Positions 30,735 through 41,731 of a stretch of 64,000 bases of DNA are shown one piece after another. Source of the stretch: Nematopogon swammerdamellus (lineage: Eukaryota > Arthropoda > Insecta > Lepidoptera > Adelidae); contig OX336336.1 of the NCBI GenBank assembly GCA_946902875.1, positions 2,884,545 through 2,948,544 of the forward strand, written 5' to 3'. The notes below the pieces were generated by a model. That model was given only the letters and a program-made list of their open reading frames with translations, did no database searches and was not told where the DNA came from. Both the position numbers and the translations under genes were made by a program. Position 1 is the stretch's first letter. Each line of letters opens with the position of its first letter.

Positions 30735-31620
30735 TCTTTGAAAAAAAATTTTGAAAGTTTTTGCCTGGGACGAACCAAACGAGCTTCCGCCACGCGCGGA
30801 CCCTTCTCCAGCGGCGCAGAGACCCGCACGGTTCGAGGCACCGTGCCGGCATCACCACCGCCGCCGCTCGACGTCCTCGGTATACTCCACCAACCCGACA
30901 TTCCTGGCGACAGCAGCGGCTGCAGACCACCCGGGACGCGACGCGCGTGATGGAGAGCAGGCTCTGCAGCGACGGCCGGCCGCCGCCGCGCTCGACTTCG
31001 ACGTCGCCGCCGCCACCGCTCGCCCGCAGCAGCACTGCCTCCGCCCACCGCGTCGCCTTGCCTCCCCTCGCCCGGGTCGTCCAAGACAAGAGCCGCCGTG
31101 CTTCTTCACATCCCATACGCACACCCCACCACCCAGCTCCACGCCGTCGTCGGTGCATATTATCGACGACGAAGATGGAGCGTTGACGTCGGCCAAACCA
31201 CAAGATCTACGGCGAGGACGACGTCCACCACCGGCCAGCTTGGGGTCATCGGGACCTCGCGTCCTGTCTAGTGCCCCCGCTACCGGTGGTGCAGTGCAAC
31301 TGTGAGGCGATGCGCGCGCGAAGAACGAAATATGTGAAAGAGCTGCGCGACATCGCCGTGCAGTCTGGCGGATACGGAGCTCTCCGAGATGGGGGTGGTG
31401 GTGGCCTACGTGTCTAGTACCACCATCTATCGCTCGTAGCTTGCCTCGCGTCGTCTCGGAGAGCTCCGTAGCCACGGCCTGCACCCGCCGGCGCGCTTGG
31501 AGGCTTGTCTCCCGCCGCCGGCGGTATTACCGTTTTTTATTTTTGTATTAATTTTGTGTATTTTTATTACTTTTGTATGAATATGTAAAATTAATATGAA
31601 TTTTTAAAATGTGAAATAAA
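30735..31620 (+). mobile_element. GC-rich element with a long open frame (possible LINE ORF1/3' region)
   Basis: The GC content jumps sharply at 30770 and falls at 31530. The frame at 30751-31305 is 184 codons, Pro/Ala/Arg-rich, with no recognised domain. Other frames in the region are also long, as expected from GC bias. The 3' part is repeated in reverse at 28860-28990. GTGAAATAAAGGAAC at 31610 is a possible polyadenylation signal. An inverted TACGGAGCTCTCCGAGA pair lies at 31373 and 31454. It could be a retroelement segment. A coding role is unproven. Confidence 0.45.
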
Positions 31621-31800
31621 GGAACTAATACTAATATTAACTATACTACTATTACTATATTACTGTATTACTATTACTATATTACTATTATTAATATTAC
31701 TAATATTACTAATATTAATTATTATTAATTAAATTACTTATTTTAGTTTAAATTTCTTGTATTAGGTTATTTTAAATTATTAAAGTATATTAGCGGAGAT
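31620..31800. repeat. TATTAC/TAATAT low-complexity tract
   Basis: Repeats of ACTATTACTATATTACTG and AATATTACTAATATTACT. Confidence 0.85.
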
Positions 31801-31926
31801 TAAATAAATAATATGATAATTGCGTTAGAATACTTCTAGCACAACAATCTGCTTACTCCAATTGGTTACAGCGTGCGGTATGTATGTATGTATGTGTATT
31901 ATGAATCTATAGGTATTTAAATATAT

Positions 31927-32313
31927 AAGGTGTTTCGCTGAACATGTCATTAACTTCGGGAGGGTTACATACACACTCAAATAAACACTTTACGTAAGAA
32001 AAAAACATATGTTTATAGGAGCATTTTTTCTCCTAACAAAAAAATAAAATAAAATAAGTAGCTGTAAAAACCAATCATAGTGACCTTGTGACTTACAACA
32101 AACAGCTGTTCTGCGTTTGAACATAGTACGGTCATTGACCCGTACAATGCAAGTTACCTGCTGTTACACACAGGTTAATGTTTAGGTAACAAACATGTTT
32201 TGTTAAATTTCTCGAAAAGTAATGCTAAAAACATTTTTTTTTTTGCGTAACGTGTTTATTTCAGTGTGTATGTAACCCTCCCGAAGTTAATGACATGGTC
32301 ATCGTAACACCCT
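31927..32313 (+). mobile_element. TA-flanked MITE, copy 1 (AAGGTGTTTCG)
   Basis: AAGGTGTTTCGCTGAACATG pairs with CATGGTCATCGTAACACCCT. Complementarity continues through GGGAGGGTTACATACACACT and AACAAACAGCTGTTCTGCGT lies at the centre. The reverse copy is at 46675. Mariner-like TA targets are likely. Confidence 0.85.
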
Positions 32314-32449
32314 ATATACGAGTGTGTACAAATCCAGGTACCTAGATAAAGCAGATAGCAGAACATCGACCGGTTCTGGGTATCTAGTACATAGCTAGAG
32401 TTAACACTGATATTGATATCACTTGATATTAATATGTATCGCTTGCATG

Positions 32450-32854
32450 TTTTTTTTTATGTAATCCGGTATGGGTGGCTGAGTCAGAGGGGCCAAAGCG
32501 CAAGCTCCGACCAGCCAATATCACCTCCGAGAAGGTAGGTGCCATACCGGAGACTTCCCTGGATTGCTGGCTATACTGGGGTAGAGGAGAACACAGCCGA
32601 GGCTGCTATGAGGCCATCTTACATCCAGTAAGGTGGTAACAACCCAGTGGGCTCAAATTTGAGCCTACCACCTAGTAAGGAGCAAGGGAAGGGACCTACA
32701 GTTTTACACCGGTTCCGAACGGTGAAGCAGCAGGTATAAGTAGGTACTTAAATGTTTTCGTCAGAAAAAACTCATTGGCACACGCCGACCGGATTCGAAC
32801 CGCGAACCTCTCGCATGAGAAGCCAATGCTCAAACCGTTCGGCCACCCGCCGCT
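32450..32854 (-). mobile_element. S1 SINE, full length
   Basis: T-run, ATGTAATCCGGTATGGGTGG, the body complement, GGATTCGAACC and GGCCACCCGCCGC all occur in order. The best full-length minus copy. Confidence 0.95.
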
Positions 32855-32856
32855 AT

Positions 32857-33061
32857 TGTATAAGTACGTACAGTACCTGGCAGTAAATAATGTACATCGA
32901 GCTTTAAAAGAGACATTGTAGAGCGTCGTGCCTGTCGCACGAACTCGCACGTCTGTGTGCGACAGGGACGACGCTCTACAGCCGCATTGTCTCTTTCTAA
33001 AGCTCGATGCACATTATTTACTGCCGGTACTGTACCCTATCAACGTACGTCTACTTGTACT
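32857..33061. mobile_element. near-perfect palindromic MITE
   Basis: CAGTAAATAATGTACATCGA and GAGCGTCGTGCCTGTCGCAC on the left pair with GTGTGCGACAGGGACGACGC and GCTCGATGCACATTATTTAC on the right. The loop is about 10 bases. It abuts the S1 head. Confidence 0.85.
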
Positions 33062-33074
33062 AAAATAAGAACCT

Positions 33075-33643
33075 TCGGCTTTTTAGAGTTCCGTGGTCAA
33101 CAAGGAACCCTTATAGTTTCGCCATGTATGTCCGTCCGTCTGTCGGTCTGTCCGTCTGTCTGTCCACGGCTTAGCTCAGAGACCCTTAGTACTAGAAAGT
33201 TGTAAGTTGGTATGGGTATACATATTAATAACGCCGACAAAGTAGTAAAATAAAAATTTTGAAATATTTTTTTTAGGGTACCTCCCCTACACGTAGAGTG
33301 GGGATGATTTTTTTTTCACGTCTACCCCATCGTGTGGGATGTTGTTGGATAGGTCTTTGGAAAATATTGCGGGTTTGTGAAAGTCATTTTTCGGTTTAGG
33401 GATCCGTTTGCGAATTATTAAGCTTTTAAGTGCTAATTTTTGTTAGAGTCAAGTGTCCCCACCCCCTGCCAGCTAAACGGTTTGTTATTAGATATGTGAA
33501 AAAATTCACAGCAGTAGTATATATATCGAAATTAAAAGGAAAGCTATCACAGCTAAGTAGGCTGTACAGGTTGACGAGTAATTGACGGGCACCTACGGGA
33601 CCCTACATTGCGCGTGGCCCGACACGCACTTAGCCGGTTTTTT
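33075..33643 (+). mobile_element. R2 repeat, full copy
   Basis: TTCCGTGGTCAACAAGGAAC, (GTCC/GTCT)n, TAGGGTACCTCCCCTACACG and GTGGCCCGACACGCACTTAG, then CCGG. Widely known lepidopteran repeat; no coding. Confidence 0.8.
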
Positions 33644-33655
33644 TTATTTTGTCCG

Positions 33656-33815
33656 CCTTATGTGCCTACGCACCAAAGTAGTCGATATTGAACGCCGGGT
33701 GGCTAAGCTCATGTGGCAGTGGGCTGGGCACGTCATCAGAAGAGACGGCGCCGACGGAGGGAAAGCGGAAGTGTTGGAAGACCACCCACCATGTAGGACG
33801 ACCATACAAGAAACG
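33656..33815 (+). pseudogene. La LINE C-terminal fragment
   Basis: A frame with TKVVDIERRVAKLMWQWAGH, then VIRRDGADGG and a degraded HPPCR block. It is the upstream half of the La tail, cut by the P1 repeat. Confidence 0.75.
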
Positions 33816-33848
33816 TGCCTTTTCCAATGCTTTTTCAAAGTTTCTTTT

Positions 33849-34168
33849 TGTGGTGCGCGAATCCGATTCGCACTTGGCCACTTTTTAGGTTTCTATATCC
33901 CGTACGGAAGCCTATTACTAATCCTGCGCCGTCTGTCTGTCTGTCTGTCTGTCCGTCCGTCTGTCCGTCTGTCCGAGGGCTGTATCTCTTGAACCGTAAT
34001 AGGTAGCCCGTTGAAATTTTCACAGAATATGTGGTATTATGGCGGATCTAACAACAAATAATAAAAATTAGAAAAAGTAAAAGAATAAGGGGGGTTCCCA
34101 TAAAAGAAACGTATTTTTTTTGTGGGGCGGAAACTTCGGTGCGCGAGTCCGACTCGCACTTGGCCACT
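33849..34168 (-). mobile_element. P1 repeat with a duplicated end
   Basis: The end block GTGGTGCGCGAATCCGATTC at 33850 recurs at the far end (34137-34168). The body between is complete with (GTCT)n. Confidence 0.8.
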
Positions 34169-34174
34169 TTTTTG

Positions 34175-34540
34175 TTTTGTTTGGTCGTCTTCTGCACAAC
34201 TAAACTCAATTCGTCTCTCATAAAATTTAGCCAACGAAGAGAGGCCGTTCTTTCAAGCATCTTGGCCTACTGCGCACATCGAGTATGGGTCAAGGGAGAC
34301 GCCATTTAAAATAAGCTATAGCAGAAATGAGGTCCTGAAACTTGAGTGGAACGCTCAAGTGGAGTGCGGATAATAGCATTTTGTAAAGAATTTTATAATT
34401 AATTACTGGGATGGAGGAGTACTTTTCACTTCAATTAACGTTTATTTCTTTGGATTTGGGAGCTTCACTTTTGCTTTCAACTGCGTTGACCTTCCGCAAA
34501 ATTTAAAGATCTGCATTTATGACCAGTGCAGGGGGGATTA
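34175..34540. other. unassigned stretch
   Basis: No gene seen. Confidence 0.35.
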
Positions 34541-34725
34541 GTAATTTGGGGCACGGGGTGGGTGGAGGGGGGTGGAACAGTGAGGGGGCCTTGATTAGTT
34601 GATTTATGACAACCCCCCCCCCCCCCTCGAGGGGATTTAAGGGGGGCCGCCATACAAAGTACCTCCGAAAAGTGGTGCGAAAATGATTATGAAGCAAATT
34701 AAACAATGGGGAGGGGGGGGACCAT
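34540..34725 (+). repeat. G-rich segment with a C14 run
   Basis: GGGGCACGGGGTGGGTGGAG, a C run at 34613-34626 and GGGGAGGGGGGGGACC. Several G-runs of 4 or more could form quadruplexes on the plus strand. Confidence 0.75.
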
Positions 34726-34789
34726 TCATAGTCAGTTTGCCTTAACAAATTACCTTAACCTATTTTCTTACTTTATTTAGGTGTGGGGG

Positions 34790-35300
34790 AGACCCTTCTC
34801 TTACATTCCGCTATATTAATCGAATCTCAAACACCCAAAGGTTGACAGTAGGAAATCTCTGTGTAAGTTCGCTGCCGATACGGATGTACCGTGTGGGGCC
34901 GGTACTTTAAAAGAATAGCCCCACTGCATTACTCCCCGTGTATGTCGTAAAAGGCGACTAAGGGATATGACTCCTTTCTTATATTACTAGGTGGTAGGGT
35001 TTATCCTGACCGGATTGGTACCAACGCACTGAATGAAAGGTCGGTCTAAACGGCTACGTAAAAAGTTCGTGTTTTCCGTCCAGTTCAGTGTAGCCGGCAC
35101 GACCGAAGGGAAGCACTGACGTGGCACCAAGTTCACCCGGTGTTATGGGCTGACATCACGGATGTTGTAGGCGATGTAGCCAATCGTGTCAGTTTCCATA
35201 AAAAAAAAAGTTCATACCTTTGCACCTTATGCAACTGTTCTAATGTGCTTGTAACTGTTGAATGTTTCTTGGAGCAATAAAGCATTTTCTATTTCTCTTT
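34790..35300 (+). mobile_element. Lb LINE 3' end split by an A/B SINE
   Basis: CCAAAGGTTGACAGTAGGAA precedes the SINE and TTTGCACCTTATGCAACTGT with GGAGCAATAAAGCATTTTCT follows it. Confidence 0.7.
34884..35206 (+). mobile_element. A/B chimeric SINE, full length
   Basis: Starts TACCGTGTGGGGCCGGTACT (one A monomer), GTCGTAAAAGGCGACTAAGG, then the S2 body from AGGTGGTAGGGTTTATCCTG to GTCAGTTTCCATAAAAAAAA. Confidence 0.9.
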
Positions 35301-35629
35301 CAATATCAACTGAGAAAAGTATAATTTCATTTTATATTCTCTTCTCTGTAATAAAATTAATTTACACTGGAAGTAACGCCGATGCAAAAGGTACAACACA
35401 GCGCGCCCTAAACGATGTTATGACAACGACGAGATGTGTATAGGCGCCCCGCTCTCTTATCGAGGAAAAATAATGTGAAGAAAACTCGTCAAGTTAAAAT
35501 TTCTTTTTCCGAAAGTGATTGTGCGAGCACATCGTCGCGCCATCTTGCCCGGTTTTTTTTTCTGTAAATTATGAGCAAAGAAATTTAGGACGACAGGTCA
35601 ATTTCAAGTTCCGTATTGTTTGCGTACGT

Positions 35630-35742
35630 TTTTTTTTATAGAAACTGACAAGGTTGGCTACATCACGTACAGCATCCGTGATGTCAACCCATAACACCGG
35701 GTGAACTAGGTGCTATGTCAGTGCTTCCCTTCATTTCATGTA
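35630..35742 (-). mobile_element. S2-type tail fragment
   Basis: TTTTTTATAGAAACTGACAA to GTCAGTGCTTCCCTTCATTT. Confidence 0.8.
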
Positions 35743-35816
35743 CATTTGTCATTTGTCATACTCGGAAATGGCTCTTTACACTAAATCGGTATTTATAATG
35801 TTTTCCTACTTACATA

Positions 35817-36116
35817 TACATACATAGCGTCACGCCTGTTTCCCGGTGTGGTAGGCAGAGACAACGGATCTCCACGTGCCACGATCCTGACACACCTCTG
35901 CCGCCTCTTCCACTCCCATAATGTTCTTCATCCATGCTTGTTGGTTACGGGTACTAGTAGCGTACTACGCTACGCTTGCCCCTTTTTGAGTACATGGCCG
36001 ATCTGGTACAGGACGTACGTCTAGGGCGACCCTTCCCGCCTCTTCCACTCACATTTGCTTCATAAATTTCTTTCGTTAGTCTCCTATCATCCATTCTTCC
36101 AACATGACCGAACCAT
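35817..36116 (-). pseudogene. Lf LINE reverse-transcriptase C-terminus
   Basis: The minus strand reads WFGHVGRMDDRRLTKEIYEA, then NVSGRGGKGRPRR. After frameshifts it reads AAEVCQDRGTWRSVVSAYHT and GKQA-stop. It is the same C-terminal architecture as La ('W.GH..R.....GRP.R...AA.DR..WR'), from another family. Confidence 0.75.
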
Positions 36117-36437
36117 GTGTATCGCGTGGGGCCGGTACCTTAAAATAATAGCCCTACTGCATCTCTCCCCGTGTATGTCGTAAAAGGCGACTAAGGGATA
36201 TGACTCCCTTCTTATATTACTAGGTGGTAGGGTTTAACCCGCCCGGGTTGGTACCACCGCACTGAATGAAAGGTCGGTCGAAACGGCTATGTAAATAGTT
36301 TGTGTTTCCGGCCAGTTCAGTGTAGCCGGCACGACCGAAGGGAAGCACTGACGTGGCACCAAGTTCACCCGGTTTTATGGGCTGACATCACGGAAGTTGT
36401 AGGTGATGTAGCCAACTGTGTCAGTTACCATAAAAAA
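36117..36437 (+). mobile_element. A/B chimeric SINE, full length
   Basis: GCGTGGGGCCGGTACCTTAA to GTCAGTTACCATAAAAAAA; the order is as in 34884. Confidence 0.9.
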
Positions 36438-36439
36438 AG

Positions 36440-36745
36440 AAATATCTGACTTTTCCAAATTTTTCAGAAAATAAACTGAAGAGCATTGAATTTTTGCACG
36501 TGCACGTTGCAGTATCGCAAGCAATTGTGAACTTGGAATTTATCCCCAGAGCTTAGTGTACTTCTGAAGAGCCTTCTTCATGAAGAAATGAAAAAACTCA
36601 TCCCCTCTAATGAAATTTACTCGACAAAGAGCCCTCACAAACTTTGGCGTTCATCTATTGTGGTTCGGCAGACTGGCGGGCAAAATTCACTTTTTAAGTG
36701 TACAGTACACAAACTTGTTTCCAATCACTTGTATATACAGGAATA
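36440..36745. other. unassigned stretch
   Basis: No recognised gene; a 65-codon plus frame at 36588 has no known motif. Confidence 0.35.
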
Positions 36746-36879
36746 TCTTTTGCCCGTGGCTTCGCTTCGCGTGATATTTTGCTAACAGCTCAGGCCGCCG
36801 ACGATGTAGCGTTGTCCAAAACTATCTTGAGGAATGACAGATTGTAACAGTGAAAATCATATATAAATCGATGAAGCGG

Positions 36880-37324
36880 TTCTCGAGTTATAAGGATATT
36901 CTTCTCTACTTCTTAAAAAAGAGAACTTCTGTCTGTATGTTTGAGGTAAACTCCGAAACGACTGAACAGATTTTGATGCAGTTTGAACCAATGTAAAGAG
37001 CATTTTTGAGGCTCACTATAGGTTATATACCATCAAACTAAATAGTAATAGAGCTGAGCAGAATCAAAGAACGTATAGTATGAACGGAATGTATTGTCAA
37101 ATGGTAGCGCCGGATGGAGGGAGAGAAGGGAGGGGGAGGGGGTGGGAGAGGAGGAGGTGAGGGAGGAAAGGAGGGGTTCGGAGGGAGGAGAAGGGAGGGG
37201 GAGCGAGGGAGGGAGAGAGAGAGAACATAATATGAAAAGCGATAGTTTATTATCATATTTACGTTTAAATCGGATTTCTTATTAAACCGAGCCTACCCCG
37301 AGCGAAGTCGCGGGCAAAAGCTAG
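36880..37324 (+). mobile_element. H3 Helitron-like element, full length
   Basis: AAACTCCGAAACGACTGAAC, the A/G-only core at 37114-37225 and the 3' end GAGCGAAGTCGCGGGCAAAA then GCTAG. This is the only H3 copy with an intact CTAG end. Confidence 0.75.
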
Positions 37325-37326
37325 TA

Positions 37327-37770
37327 TCAATCAATCATCAATCAATCAATCAATACTAATAATAAATCTGTAAGGGATTGTCATGGAGTAAGTTACTTTG
37401 TTTCATGAGATACTGCGTTTGTAGACTCTATGTATGATACTAAAACTAAATTGACGATTTTTAGAAATATTTTCTGTATGTATGTATGCTCCTCCATAAC
37501 TCTTAAACCGATCATCCGAATTCCTTAAAACTTAGTTCAAGCACATTTTACTATACGGGACACAGGATAGGCTAAACAAAATTTAGTTCCGGTTACGCTA
37601 AGAATATTTGACTCTCATCCAAACCGAATTGTTCCTCGCGCCGAAATTTAAAAGATACTTACTTTCATCGAGAAGGTTTTTTTACGTGGACGTAGCTCGG
37701 CCTTCTTTCTTAGTTACTTTCTTCTTTTAAATACGAATTTCACGCGAGCGAAGCCGCGTACAAAAGCTAG
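37327..37770 (+). mobile_element. H1 Helitron-like element, directly after H3
   Basis: TCAATCAATCATCAATCAAT, ACTAATAATAAATCTGTAAG and ACGCGAGCGAAGCCGCGTAC then AAAAGCTAG. It starts one or two bases after the H3 CTAG end, a head-to-tail arrangement. Confidence 0.8.
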
Positions 37771-37849
37771 TAGCGATATAAATTGAAACTTCTTTATACA
37801 GCTCAATCATTCTGTCCAGCGGTTCGTACAGGCTCAGTGTCTCTGCCTT

Positions 37850-38040
37850 TCACCGAAGATCGCCCGTTCTTGGAGGATCGTGTCCGCAAATAAACCGGGT
37901 AAAAATAGAAAGGACCGGGGGTGAACCCGGGGGGACCCCACCGGCGGGGGTCGGGGGGAGATGGGTCCGCTGTAGGCCGCTTTGGACGTTTAGAAAACCC
38001 TTAGCAATCAGCGTTTGGCGATTTTTGATCGCACTCAACT
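37850..38040 (-). other. unrecognised frame in G-rich DNA
   Basis: The minus frame includes HLPPTPAGGVPPGSPPVLSI. GGACCGGGGGTGAACCCGGG and GGGGACCCCACCGGCGGGGG dominate the DNA. Possibly a LINE ORF1 piece; no domain recognised. Confidence 0.25.
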
Positions 38041-38082
38041 GGAATATACACCATTATAGGGACTAGACCATGGGCACCGCAC

Positions 38083-38370
38083 CAAAGTAGTCGATATTGG
38101 ACACCGGGTGGCTAAGCTCAAGTGGCAGTGGGCTGGACACGTCAGCCGAAGAGACGACGACCGTTGGAGTAACCGCGTCCTACACTGGCGGGGCGGCCGT
38201 GGACAGGAAAACAGGATGCGGGAAGACCACCCGCCAGGTGGGACGACGACATCAAGTACGTCGGCGGAAAGCAGTGGTTGGGTACCGCTGAAGGCCGCGA
38301 GGAATGGAGAAAAAATTGGAGAGGCCTATGTCCAGCAGTGGGCGCTTACACGCTGACTGACTGAGGCTAG
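38083..38370 (+). pseudogene. La LINE C-terminus, longest copy
   Basis: TKVVDIGHRVAKLKWQWAGH, VSRRDDDRWSNRVLHW, then after a frameshift GRPPARWDDDIKYVGGKQW and an AEGREEW segment, ending in AYVQQW-type codons and CTGACTGACTGA. Two frame changes. It serves as reference for the shorter copies. Confidence 0.8.
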
Positions 38371-38492
38371 ATCATTACCTACATCTGGATCTGCTGTGTA
38401 GTCGCATAGTCAATTTTGATACTACAATTTTGATACTAAATTCAAAAATAATTTGTGTCAGTCTATTAAAAATATTATTTATTACATGATAA

Positions 38493-38970
38493 AATGCTTT
38501 AAAAGAATAGCCCCACGGCATCTCTCCCCGTGCAACGCGTAAAAACCGACTAAGGGATAAGGACAATGTTCCGTGCTAAAGGGCGATAGGTAAGCCACCT
38601 CTCACCTTGACATTGTCCTTCCACCGAGCCATGCAGCTCCACTTACTTACTGTTTGATAGTTACCTTAATTGTCCTTTGTATTTTATTGTATTGTTTATT
38701 GATCATTCATATGGCAGTTAGACTGCGCTCGAACTTGTCACAATTAGTTCTACCCGGTTCGATTACACCCACGAAGAAGAACCGACAAGAAACTTCGCAG
38801 GGTATTTTTTTAAACATATTTTTACAAGTATTTAGTGGCTAGCCACATAATCACACCGCCCATAGTCTATCTAAAACACAGCTTGAGAGCAAGATTAACA
38901 ATTTTGCTCTCTGCTTGCCCCTGTGGCTTGCCCCGATCGTCGGGATACATCGTGTGGTATGTAGGTTCCG
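38493..38970 (+). mobile_element. repeat A split by an Lc LINE tail
   Basis: A runs 38493-38680 and its 3' remnant (CGATCGTCGGGATACATCGT) lies at 38931-38970. The Lc tail (minus, 38685-38925) is between them. Part of A was lost at the junction. Confidence 0.7.
38685..38925 (-). mobile_element. Lc LINE 3' end
   Basis: TTTATTGATCATTCATATGG, ACGAAGAAGAACCGACAAGA and AGCAAGATTAACAATTTTGC. Confidence 0.85.
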
Positions 38971-38974
38971 ATGC

Positions 38975-39415
38975 GTGCGATGCGTACGTACCTACGATGC
39001 GGATTGGACCTTTACACGGAATGGGGACCATAAGGAAAAAAAACTAGACAGCGCAGGATAATCTAATTATGTAATTAAAATGAATATTCTATGTCTGGGA
39101 CGGAGTAGGATAATGGATGAAGGTCGAAGTGAATTTAGAAGCGTACGTGAGCCTCGACGTGAGCGAATGAGCCTAAATACGACAGACTTGAGTAGAAAAA
39201 AATCACTCCCGCGAGACGGAATATCGGATCAGCGCACGAAAAAAAAACAGGAAAGAAATCTTTATTTCGTAAGATTGTACCCTTCTGAAATGTTAGCATA
39301 ACGGCGTCAACTAAGGGAGCTTGTTTAAGGCCCTGTCAACCCGTATTCACCCGTACTCCTCTTTCAAGGCGCCGCTTTTGCTGGTTGGAGTAGGATGCAA
39401 CACAATCAATAAACG
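38975..39415. other. unassigned stretch
   Basis: A 73-codon plus frame at 39080-39301 is Arg/Ser-rich with no known motif. No recognised repeat. Confidence 0.35.
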
Positions 39416-39424
39416 CATCATAAC

Positions 39425-39530
39425 GCACACACGGCACGATCACACATCCAACATTCACCCAAACACACCCTCCCTCACACACACACACACACACACACCC
39501 TCCCTCATCCTCACACACACACGCTTGTCA
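39425..39530 (+). repeat. (CA)n microsatellite, interrupted
   Basis: ACACACACACACACACACAC flanked by CCCTCCCTCA units. Confidence 0.95.
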
Positions 39531-39599
39531 AAATTGTACCTATCTTATGTTATGTTTGGTTATGTTAGTTAGCTATTGTTATTTTTTCTGTATAATATG

Positions 39600-39800
39600 T
39601 TGATTGTCATTGTTGTTTGTTTGTTTTTAGTCTCTTGGTTGGAAGGGGGAGCCCCTGAAAATCAGCTTCGCTATCTCGAATAGTGAGTCAGCTGAGTGGG
39701 CTCCCTTTTCGTCACATGTTATATGTTTATTTGTATTTGTAATTATTTGTGTTGTTATGTGTGACGAAATAAATCATTTCATTTCATTTCATTTCATTAA
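39600..39800 (+). mobile_element. LINE 3' end with (ATTTC)n tail
   Basis: GTGGGCTCCCTTTTCGTCAC, GTGTGACGAAATAAATCATT and the tail TTTCATTTCATTTCATTTCA. Confidence 0.65.
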
Positions 39801-40650
39801 AAAATTCGGTTTTAATTTTTTTTTATTCCAAAACTACGGATCGAAACAAAAAAGTTAAAAGCTACGCATTTACATATTCAACAAATAAAATAGATTTTTT
39901 CCAAAGCATTAATTTTGTCACGTTGCTTTAAATACGTTTTTATAACTAAATTCAGAGGCATGTTCATGATTTTTTTCTATAGAGCGAAGTTTATCAAATC
40001 GTGTTTTCAAAAAGCTATCGATCTGCGCTGATAGATGAAGTTTTACATATATTAAAACTGAATCTGTCAGGTAAGTAATATTGGCGGTACACTTCTTGAA
40101 ATTCGAGTCAGACGCAGTCTCACATCACCTTAAGGCGCCTAATAACGTCAACGGCGGAGTAGCACGTAGTAGTTTTCATAAGGGGTTTTCTCATAAATTG
40201 CGATCCTTCGCATTAGAACTTTGAAAAGCGTGTGATCGATATGGCGTCATTTTGCCATAAAAATTCCATTCAAATTCTCTTTAGTTTCTGAGATCGAGTC
40301 ATCAAAGTTCACGCGGAAGAAAAAATCGACATTTGGTTACCGTATAGTTTGTATAGAAAATTATAAAATTTTACAACCAAAAACGTGTGATCGATATACA
40401 AAGAATTGTTCCATATTTTGCAGTAGTTTTTAGCCTTTAGATTGGTCTAGTTATCACGGGCTACTTCTTCAAAAATCCACATGTGGCGTTACTACGCACC
40501 TTCAATGTAGGTAAATGCCTAAACGACCTGTAGGTGTACTTTTGACGAACACGTATGTTATTATTAATTTATTTTAAAAAATCTACAGATCTCACACTAC
40601 GCGCAACTATCAAAGGCATTGAAAATGTAATCCTTCCTTACTTATCCTTA
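39800..40650. other. unassigned stretch
   Basis: No gene. AAACGTGTGATCGATATACA and AAAGCGTGTGATCGATATGG are a loose internal repeat at 40383 and 40226. Confidence 0.4.
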
Positions 40651-40654
40651 CCTA

Positions 40655-40874
40655 TAATAAAATCCAATGTCTGCTGAGTGTCTGAGTGTCTGAGTGTATG
40701 TCTGTCTGTCCGCTTATAACTCGAGAACTACTGAACCGATTTTAATAAAACAAAATTCTACGGATAGGTTTCTTCTCATCAACTATAGGCTACTTACTAT
40801 CACGCTAAATGGCTTATGAGGTTAGCAGCGAAGTGAAATATGAGAGCGGGCGGAGCCGCGGGGACAGCTTGTTT
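40655..40874 (+). mobile_element. H2 Helitron-like element
   Basis: CCTATAATAAAATCCAATGT, GAGTGTCTGAGTGTCTGAGT and GGCGGAGCCGCGGGGACAGC. Reverse of the copy at 13193. Confidence 0.75.
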
Positions 40875-40879
40875 AGAAA

Positions 40880-41730
40880 TAAAGCACACGATAAAATTTG
40901 ACAAATTTGTTTTATTTAACGAAAAGAAACGATCGATCTTACATAGTTAATAGGAATTCATTCTCTAGCGTACTGACGATAAGTGAACGGAGCGCAGACT
41001 GACCTCCCGCGTATGAGACCCGCTAACGCCTTCAGTTTTTGTCCGCCCGCCTCCTAAGATGGCTCAAAATATAGCTTAATTCAATCCCGATTTCCGTTTC
41101 TTGAATAGCGAGCTCGGAAAAAAGTTATTGGGAAATTCTCGATCCAAGTCGGCGAAAATTATTTGAATTTTTGACAGATTTTGGAAATTCTCAAAAAGTT
41201 ACCGACTGATTTTGGGAATTCAAATTACACTTTGAAGCCCTCCGGCAGGCGCACATTTTGACATGTGGCCCATCCGCGTACCTCTCCTAACTGCGAAACT
41301 ACAGGCAAATGTCATAATTAAATAAATCGGGCACCTATACTCGATCACGAAAACATAAACATTTTCAATGTTAAAACAATTTCATTGTGTAAAAATAAAA
41401 AATGATTTTGTATGGAGAAAGTTTACTTTCGTCTCGTCAGAAGGTGAAACCAGTTGGACACCACTGGCATAAAGCATCCCCCACGTTCACCGAACATTAC
41501 GCCTGAGTCGTGGCACATTTTGGGGGCTACGCAGAGCACGCGACTGGCAGATTACCCATAATTTCGCCCGTTTCTAAATACAGTAATCCGAACTGCTCCT
41601 TGCGGAGGGATAATCAAGCCTACTATACGATAATCAACTCTTGTATTATTGTAGGTACTAATTTTGTTGTATGGCTGCTAACTCCGATGTGGATGCAGTT
41701 AGATATATATGAGTTATAATAACATTACAT
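40880..41730. other. unassigned stretch
   Basis: No gene or confident repeat. TACCGACTGATTTTGGGAAT-type text at 41200 looks like degenerate element sequence. Confidence 0.35.
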
Positions 41731-41731
41731 A

